Assembly: GCF_003931565.1 (NCBI RefSeq)
Contig: NZ_RRYI01000012.1
Coordinates: 62,001 to 126,000, forward strand
Direction: 5' to 3'
Source of the DNA: Caulobacter sp. 602-1
GTDB taxonomy: Bacteria; Pseudomonadota; Alphaproteobacteria; Caulobacterales; Caulobacteraceae
Length of the DNA stretch: 64,000 bases
In this document: positions 57,286 to 64,000 of the stretch, piece by piece
Position numbering within the stretch: position 1 is the stretch's first letter
Layout: each line of letters begins with the position of its first letter
Program-made: the position numbers and the translations under genes
The notes under the pieces: model-generated
Seen by the model: only the letters and a program-made list of their open reading frames with translations
What the model was told of the DNA's origin: nothing
Database searches by the model: none

Positions 57286-57345
57286 TTAACGCACGAGTTC
57301 GCGTTTGCGAACCATCTTCGCCACTGCGAAATAAACTGTGATCAC
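57286..57345 (-). CDS. Possible 19-aa small ORF downstream of tal
   Basis: A GTG start preceded by GGGAGG at 7-base spacing opens a 19-residue frame rich in basic and hydrophobic residues (MITVYFAVAKMVRKRELVR). It lies between tal and the 77-residue hypothetical gene on the same strand. The GGGA of its ribosome site is paired in a 9-bp hairpin. Too short to judge by coding statistics; it may be chance. Confidence 0.25.
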   Translation of the reverse strand: MITVYFAVAKMVRKRELVR

Positions 57346-57354
57346 TTGATCGCC

Positions 57355-57382
57355 TCCCGGGCGAGTGAAAGCCCGCCCGGGA
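57355..57382 (-). terminator. Hairpin after tal
   Basis: On the minus strand TCCCGGGCG and CGCCCGGGA form a 9-bp stem around a 10-base loop, starting 25 bases after the tal stop codon. No U-tract follows. It may be a terminator or may mask the ribosome site of the small ORF behind it. Confidence 0.5.
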
Positions 57383-57407
57383 ACGCGCAATCCCTTACAG
57401 GACAGCC

Positions 57408-58061
57408 TTAGAGGATCGACTGGCCCGTCGAGGCCCAGTCCTTGAGGAACTGCTCCAGGCCCTTGTCGGTCAGGGGGTGCTTGTAGAGATCGGCGAACAC
57501 GGCCGGCGGAATGGTGACGACGTCGGCGCCGATGATCGCGGCTTCCTTGACGTGGGCGGCGTTGCGCACCGAGGCGGCCAGAATCTCGGTCTCGTAGCCG
57601 TAGTTGTCGTAGATCGCGCGGATGTCGCGGATCAGGTCCATGCCGTCGAAGCCGTAGTCGTCCAGGCGGCCGATGAACGGCGAGATGTAGGTCGCGCCGG
57701 CCTTGGCGGCCAGCAGGGCCTGGGTCGGCGAGAAGCACAGGGTGACGTTGGTCTTGATCTCTTCGTCGGCGAAGGCCGCGCAGGCGATCAGGCCGTCGCG
57801 GGTCAGCGGGATCTTGACCACCACGTTCGGGGCGATCTTGGCCAGCTTCTGGCCCTCGGCGATCATGGCGTCCGCCGTGGTGGCGGCGACTTCGGCGCTG
57901 ATCGGGCCCGGAACGATGTCGCAGATCTCGGCGATCACTTCCAGCATCGGACGGCCCGACTTGGCGATCAGGGTCGGGTTGGTCGTGACGCCGTCGATCA
58001 GGCCGGTCGAGGCCAGATCGGCGATGACCTTGGTGTCGGTGCTGTCGAGGAAGATCTGCAT
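57408..58061 (-). CDS. tal: Transaldolase (TalC/FSA type)
   Basis: Small transaldolase of the pentose phosphate pathway, or fructose-6-phosphate aldolase. The 217-residue length and MQIFLDSTDTKVIADLASTG start place it in the TalC subfamily. The Schiff-base lysine is K83 in VVVKIPLT; GVTTNPTL is the substrate loop. Subfamily members in alphaproteobacteria are usually transaldolases. It lies downstream of rfbD with 73 bases between. Confidence 0.92.
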   Translation of the reverse strand: MQIFLDSTDTKVIADLASTGLIDGVTTNPTLIAKSGRPMLEVIAEICDIVPGPISAEVAATTADAMIAEGQKLAKIAPNVVVKIPLTRDGLIACAAFADEEIKTNVTLCFSPTQALLAAKAGATYISPFIGRLDDYGFDGMDLIRDIRAIYDNYGYETEILAASVRNAAHVKEAAIIGADVVTIPPAVFADLYKHPLTDKGLEQFLKDWASTGQSIL

Positions 58062-58134
58062 GGTCGCTCGCGCTGCTCTTTTATGTCGGGAGTTGCGCCG
58101 GTTTAGCCCGAGCGGCGGCTTCACGCCAGACTCG

Positions 58135-59019
58135 TCAGGCCCGCGCGGCGGGGTCGGCGACAAGCCGGTCGGCCGTGCGCTCGACCGCCGTCCGCCAGGG
58201 TTCGGGCCGGAAGCCGAACACCTTCTGAAGCTTGCCCGTGTCCAGAGGCGAGCGCGGCGGCCTCGGCGCGGGCTCGGCGAAGGCGGCCTGGCTTGTCCGT
58301 TCCAAGCGCGCCTTGGCCAGCGGATCGCGGTCGATGGCGGCCTTGGCGAAGTCGAAACGGCTGGTCTCGCCGGCGTTGGCGAAGTGGAACAGGCCGAACG
58401 CCGGATCCCCGTTCGCCGCGGCGGCCCAGCGTGGCGCGGTCGCGATCAGAAAGGCGGCCAGGGCCTCGCCGTCGGTCGGCGTACCGAACTGATCGGCGAC
58501 GATCTTCAGCACCTCGCGCTCACGGGCCAGGCGCAGCATGAAGCTGACATAGTTGCGGCCGTAGCGGGAAAAGACCCACGAGATCCTCAAGACCACCGCC
58601 TTGGGGTGAACCAGAACCGCCCGCTCCCCGGCCAGCTTGGAGCGGCCATAGACGTTGATCGGCCGCGCCGCGTCGGTCTCGACATAGGGACGATCGGTCT
58701 GGCCGTCGAACACCGCGTCGGTCGACAGGTGCACGAACGGCAGGTCGCGTTCCGCGCACGCGGCGGCCATGACGCCTGGGGCGGCGGCGTTGACCGCGAA
58801 AGCCTCGTCGGGTCGCGCCTCGGCGGGGTCGACATGGGTGAAGGCGGCGGTGTTGAGGACCAGACCGCAGTCGGCGGCCAGGATCGCGGCGCGGACGGCC
58901 TCGGGGTCCTGCAGGTCGCAATCGGCGCGCGACAGGGCGATGACCTCGACGGTCCCGCCGGCGGCGGCCTGGACGGCGGTGGCGACCTGGCCCGTCCGGC
59001 CGAACTGCAGGATCCTCAT
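58135..59019 (-). CDS. rfbD: dTDP-4-dehydrorhamnose reductase
   Basis: Last enzyme of dTDP-L-rhamnose synthesis. The 294-residue extended SDR has the NAD(P) site MRILQFGRTGQVATAV (a variant GxxGQ), the VFDGQTDRPYVETD segment typical of RmlD, and the catalytic Y-x3-K in VYGRSKLAGE. Its ATG overlaps the stop codon of the upstream HAD phosphatase gene (ATGA), so they are coupled. The other rml genes are not in the window. Confidence 0.92.
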   Translation of the reverse strand: MRILQFGRTGQVATAVQAAAGGTVEVIALSRADCDLQDPEAVRAAILAADCGLVLNTAAFTHVDPAEARPDEAFAVNAAAPGVMAAACAERDLPFVHLSTDAVFDGQTDRPYVETDAARPINVYGRSKLAGERAVLVHPKAVVLRISWVFSRYGRNYVSFMLRLAREREVLKIVADQFGTPTDGEALAAFLIATAPRWAAAANGDPAFGLFHFANAGETSRFDFAKAAIDRDPLAKARLERTSQAAFAEPAPRPPRSPLDTGKLQKVFGFRPEPWRTAVERTADRLVADPAARA

Positions 59020-59561
59020 TTCAACGCCGGGACGCGCTCGCCCAGAACCTGACCCACGAAGGTTCGCAGGCTGCCGCCCCTGAACAGGTAGCCCGGAAGG
59101 CCCGCCCGGTTGCCGGCTTCCACGTCGATATGGCGGTCGCCGATGATCACCGCCTCGTCCGGCGCGAGGCTCCAGTCCGCCAAGCCGCGCAGGATCATGC
59201 CGGGATTGGGCTTGCGGTCCGGATGATCGGCGACGCGATACGCCTCGACGATCGCCGTCTCGTGAAACGGCGAATGGTAGAAGGCGTCGATCCGGCCGCC
59301 CAGCTCGGCCAGTTGATCCTGCATGGCGGCATGGAATCGGTCCATCGCCGGCTCATCGAAATAGCCCCGGCCGATGCCCGACTGGTTGGTGACCACCAGC
59401 ACCTTGAGGCCAGCCTGGGTCATCGCCGCCACCGCCTCGCGGGCGCCGTCGATCCAGGTCAGCTTGGCGGGGTCGGAGACATAGCCGTGGTCGACGTTCA
59501 GCACGCCGTCCCGATCCAGGAACACGGCCTTCAGAGGAGGGAGGGCGGCAGGACTGGTCAT
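59016..59561 (-). CDS. HAD-IIIA (histidinol-phosphatase/GmhB-like) phosphatase
   Basis: Haloacid-dehalogenase phosphatase of 181 residues, closest in pattern to D-glycero-D-manno-heptose-1,7-bisphosphate 7-phosphatase. HAD motif I is FLDRDGVLNVD, motif II LVVTNQSGIGRGYF, motif III/IV KPNPGM and IIGDRHIDVEAG. The cysteine-rich zinc loop of classic GmhB (CxH...CxC) is missing: that region reads AFYHSPFHETAIVEAYR, with no cysteine. It is coupled to rfbD, so a sugar-phosphate substrate in surface glycan synthesis is likely but not proved. Confidence 0.8.
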   Translation of the reverse strand: MTSPAALPPLKAVFLDRDGVLNVDHGYVSDPAKLTWIDGAREAVAAMTQAGLKVLVVTNQSGIGRGYFDEPAMDRFHAAMQDQLAELGGRIDAFYHSPFHETAIVEAYRVADHPDRKPNPGMILRGLADWSLAPDEAVIIGDRHIDVEAGNRAGLPGYLFRGGSLRTFVGQVLGERVPALK

Positions 59562-59659
59562 GACGCGAGCACTACCCCGACCGGCTGCGAAACGCCACGC
59601 CTCCGTCTTGGCCTCGTCGCGCAAGCTCCCTAGAAGAAGGTGATCCTCTGGAGCTCTCG

Positions 59660-60826
59660 ATGACCGCCTTCGCCGACGCCGCCCGCCTGCGCGACCGCCT
59701 GAAGACCTGGGCTCTGGAAGCGGCCTACCCGCTGTGGTGGGAGACGGGCGCCGACCATGTGAAGGGCGGCTTCTTCGAGAAGATCGATCTCGACGGCCAG
59801 CCGGTGGACGGCCCGCGCCGCGGCCGCGTGCTGCCCCGGCAGATCTTCTCCTACGCCCTGGCCGGCGAGCTGGGCTGGACCGGCCCGTGGCGCGAGGCGG
59901 TCGCGCACGGCCTGGCCTTCTATCTGAAGGCCTACCGCCGGCCCGACGGCCTGTTCCGCGCCCTGGTCGGACCGAACGGCGAGAGCCTCGACGACACCGC
60001 CGATCCCTACGACCAGGCCTTCGCCATGTTCGCTCTGGCGGCCGTGGCCAAGGCGCTGCCGGATCGCAAGGCCGAGGCCAAGGCGATCGCCGTCCATGTG
60101 CTCGAGAAGCTCCGCGCCGAGCGCAAGCACCCCCTGGGCGGCTTCCACCAGACCAACCCGCCGACCACGCCGCTGCAGTCGAACCCGCACATGCACCTGT
60201 TCGAGGCGATGCTGGCCTGGAACGAGGTCGACGACGATCCGGCCTGGCGCGCCCTGGCCGACGAGATCGGCGGGCTGGCCCTGACCAGGTTCATTCACGC
60301 GGCAAGCGGTCAGATCCGCGAATTCTTCGATCTTGACTGGAACCCGGCGCCGGGCGTCGAGGGCCGCATCTGCGAGCCGGGCCACCAGTTCGAATGGGGC
60401 TGGCTGCTGCTGCGTTGGGGCAAGCTGGCGGGCCGCGACGACGCGATCGCCGCCGCCCTGAAGATGATCGAGGCTGGCGAGACGCACGGCGTCGACCTGG
60501 CGCGCGGCGTGGCGATCAACGCCCTGCTGGACGACTACGCGATCCATGACGACAGCGCGCGCCTGTGGCCCCAGACCGAGCGGATCAAGGCTTCTGTGCT
60601 GGCCGCCCAGATCACCGGCGAAGACCGCTGGTGGGACATGGCCGCGGCAGGCGCGGAAGGCCTGATGACCTATCTGCGCACGCCCGTCCCCGGTCTTTGG
60701 CGCGACAAGTACCTGCCCGACGAGACCTTCGTGGAGGAGCCGGCCCCGGCCAGCTCCTTCTATCACATCACCTGCGCCATCGCGGAGTTCGACCGGGCGG
60801 TCAGCGCGCATCCCGCCGAAGGGTGA
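59660..60826 (+). CDS. AGE-family epimerase/isomerase
   Basis: N-acylglucosamine 2-epimerase superfamily, an (alpha/alpha)6-barrel of 388 residues. Family residues lie in RQIFSYALAGELG, DPYDQAFAMFALAAVAKALP, NPHMHLFEAMLAW and EPGHQFEWGWLLLRWG, the last holding the catalytic histidine. Related proteins are mannose-6-phosphate or mannose/glucose isomerases. The convergent manC gene needs mannose-1-phosphate, so a mannose-forming isomerase is a plausible role; this is inference. Confidence 0.85.
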   Translation: MTAFADAARLRDRLKTWALEAAYPLWWETGADHVKGGFFEKIDLDGQPVDGPRRGRVLPRQIFSYALAGELGWTGPWREAVAHGLAFYLKAYRRPDGLFRALVGPNGESLDDTADPYDQAFAMFALAAVAKALPDRKAEAKAIAVHVLEKLRAERKHPLGGFHQTNPPTTPLQSNPHMHLFEAMLAWNEVDDDPAWRALADEIGGLALTRFIHAASGQIREFFDLDWNPAPGVEGRICEPGHQFEWGWLLLRWGKLAGRDDAIAAALKMIEAGETHGVDLARGVAINALLDDYAIHDDSARLWPQTERIKASVLAAQITGEDRWWDMAAAGAEGLMTYLRTPVPGLWRDKYLPDETFVEEPAPASSFYHITCAIAEFDRAVSAHPAEG

Positions 60827-60859
60827 GCGGTTCGGCGGCGAGAATGCGCGCCGGCAAGT

Positions 60860-62185
60860 CTATCGCGGCTTGGTGACCAGGAGCGTCGCCGCGCCGATGG
60901 CCCGCGCGCGGATCTCGGCGTCCAGAGGGATCAGGGCGCCGGCGGCGTAGACGTCGCCGTCCATCTCCAGCACGCCTTCCAGCAGCTGCACGGTCGAGAC
61001 CGGCACGACGATCGTCTCGCCGGCCGGGACGCGCCGCAGCTCGACATCGAAGCCGGTGGTCGAAACCAGGGTCTCGGTCCCGTTCGGCGCGGCGCTTTTG
61101 CGCGAGGCGATCGAACGCCCCCTGGCCTTCAGGCCATCGACCAGGATCTTCACCGCCTGGCTGTCGTTGCGATGGCAGACCAGCACCGCGTCCGGCTCGG
61201 CCACCACGACGATATCGCTGATCCCGATCACCCCGACATAGGGCCCGGTCGTGCGGACCAGGACGTTCGAGGCGCCGTGCAGGTCGACATCCCCATCCTG
61301 GGCGTTGCCGTCGCCGTCGCGGATCGAGGCCTCCCAGATGGCGTCCCACGCGCCGAGGTCCGACCAGGCGAAGGCGGCCGGGGCCACGGCCGCCTTTTGC
61401 GTGCGCTCCATCACCGCGTAGTCGAGCGAGATTTTCTTGGCCTGGCCAAAGGCTTCGCGGTCCAGGCGACCGATCCCGGCCTCCAGCGTCAGAGCGGCGG
61501 CGCAAGCCTTGGCGGCCTCGGCGACGGTCGGTTCAAAGGCCTCGAACTCGCCCATCAAGGTCGCGGCCTTGAAGGCGAAGTTGCCGCTGTTCCAGAGGTA
61601 GCCCTCGAGCACATAGCGCTCGGCGGTCTCGCGGTCGGGCTTCTCGACGAAGGCGGCGACCGCGTTGACAGAGCCGTCCAGCAGCGGCTCACCGGGACGG
61701 ATGTAGCCAAAGCCGGTCGCCGGCGAGGTCGGCCGCACGCCGAAGGTGACGATCAGGTCGCTCTCGGCGGCTCGGGCGGCGATCACCGCGGCTTCGCCGA
61801 AGATCTCCGGCTGGGCGATGTGGTGGTCGGCGGCCAGCATCAGCACGACGCCGTCCGGATCCTGGCCCTGCACATAGGCGGCGGCGGCGGCCACGGCCGG
61901 GGCGCTGTCGCGAGCCTCGGGTTCGACCAGGATGGTGACGAAGACGCCGATCTCGGCGGTCTGCTCGGCGACGAAGCCGACCATGGCCTCGCCGGTGACG
62001 ATGACGATCTCGGCGACGCCGGGGATGTCCTTCACCCGCAGGACGGTCTCCTGGAAGGACGAACGGTCGCCGACCAGCTTCAGGAACTGCTTGGGCTGGT
62101 CGCTGCGCGAAGCCGGCCAGAGGCGCGTGCCTGAGCCACCGCACAGGATCACCGGATAGATCGATGCCAAGATAAACCCCACCAC
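60860..62185 (-). CDS. manC: Mannose-1-phosphate guanylyltransferase
   Basis: Makes GDP-mannose from mannose-1-phosphate and GTP. The nucleotide site YPVILCGGSGTRLWPASR is at the start, followed by FVEKPDRE and the family pattern WNSGNFAFKA. The C-terminal part is a short cupin-like tail (about 380-441) with no isomerase motif, so it is not the bifunctional PMI-GMP type; a separate isomerase must supply the substrate. The first GTG is used here; a second GTG or a TTG nearer IYPVIL is possible, as no strong Shine-Dalgarno decides. Confidence 0.92.
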   Translation of the reverse strand: MVGFILASIYPVILCGGSGTRLWPASRSDQPKQFLKLVGDRSSFQETVLRVKDIPGVAEIVIVTGEAMVGFVAEQTAEIGVFVTILVEPEARDSAPAVAAAAAYVQGQDPDGVVLMLAADHHIAQPEIFGEAAVIAARAAESDLIVTFGVRPTSPATGFGYIRPGEPLLDGSVNAVAAFVEKPDRETAERYVLEGYLWNSGNFAFKAATLMGEFEAFEPTVAEAAKACAAALTLEAGIGRLDREAFGQAKKISLDYAVMERTQKAAVAPAAFAWSDLGAWDAIWEASIRDGDGNAQDGDVDLHGASNVLVRTTGPYVGVIGISDIVVVAEPDAVLVCHRNDSQAVKILVDGLKARGRSIASRKSAAPNGTETLVSTTGFDVELRRVPAGETIVVPVSTVQLLEGVLEMDGDVYAAGALIPLDAEIRARAIGAATLLVTKPR

Positions 62186-62264
62186 GTCTTAGTCTTTGAC
62201 CCTTGATAGGGCCTTATTGCGAAGGGTGCTTAAAGGCAAAGCGTGATGGAACGAAGAGTTTTCG

Positions 62265-64000
<1,736 letters not shown>

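Overview
The window is ordinary, densely coded chromosome from a GC-rich alphaproteobacterium, most likely Caulobacter or a close relative in Caulobacterales. The basis is family and gene-order recognition only: a rnd-lptC-lptA-lptB-rpoN-exoD-hpf-ptsN run, Hsp20 next to a DUF1150 gene, an FYDLN-type acidic protein beside aroA-cmk-rpsA, an alphaproteobacterial complex I NDUFA9-like protein, and promoters resembling those of Caulobacter. I see no insertion sequence, prophage, integrase, CRISPR array, rRNA or plasmid gene. No gene-free stretch exceeds about 230 bases.

Layout: 1-5.9 kb holds a partial alpha-2-macroglobulin gene, an exported beta-carbonic anhydrase, and an Lrp regulator divergent from alanine dehydrogenase. 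6-9.6 kb has a sugar cytidylyltransferase, an aldo/keto reductase, XdhC and a creatininase-family hydrolase. 9.8-14.4 kb is a two-carbon/aldehyde block: a GAF-FIS regulator, an aldehyde dehydrogenase and acetyl-CoA synthetase. 14.5-17 kb has an SRPBCC protein, a DCC-type protein and a serine hydrolase. 17.1-20.2 kb is a red-light module: heme oxygenase makes biliverdin for a phytochrome HWE kinase with a C-terminal receiver. 20.4-25 kb has an M16 protease, an amine oxidase and MscL. 25-30 kb is ihfB, rpsA, cmk, aroA and an FYDLN acidic protein. 30.2-31.3 kb has tRNA-Ala and a heat-shock unit (RpoH-like promoter, ROSE-like RNA thermometer, Hsp20, DUF1150). 31.3-37.5 kb is the lpt/rpoN/ptsN run. 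37.7-46 kb has tRNA-Leu, an NDUFA9-like protein, uppP and gltDB. 46-57.3 kb has a thioesterase, an ATP-dependent DNA ligase, a hybrid kinase, an MFS pump, a sugar aminotransferase, an MscS channel, a reverse-transsulfuration pair and a MarR regulator. 57.4-64 kb has transaldolase, surface-sugar genes (rfbD, a HAD phosphatase, an AGE isomerase, manC) and a partial NAD synthetase.

No undescribed multi-gene system stands out. The most informative signals are in the short non-coding gaps: an 18-bp perfect palindrome between a GAF-FIS regulator and its likely aldehyde dehydrogenase target; paired dyads (one with a GANTC methylation site) between lrp and ald; a complete RpoH-promoter plus ROSE-type thermometer in front of hsp20; GGAAC-N16-CGTT-type general-stress promoters in front of an MscS channel and the phytochrome operon; and nested dyads between marR and the cystathionine genes. 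Start codons were re-chosen by ribosome-binding site and family length wherever the longest open frame was clearly too long.
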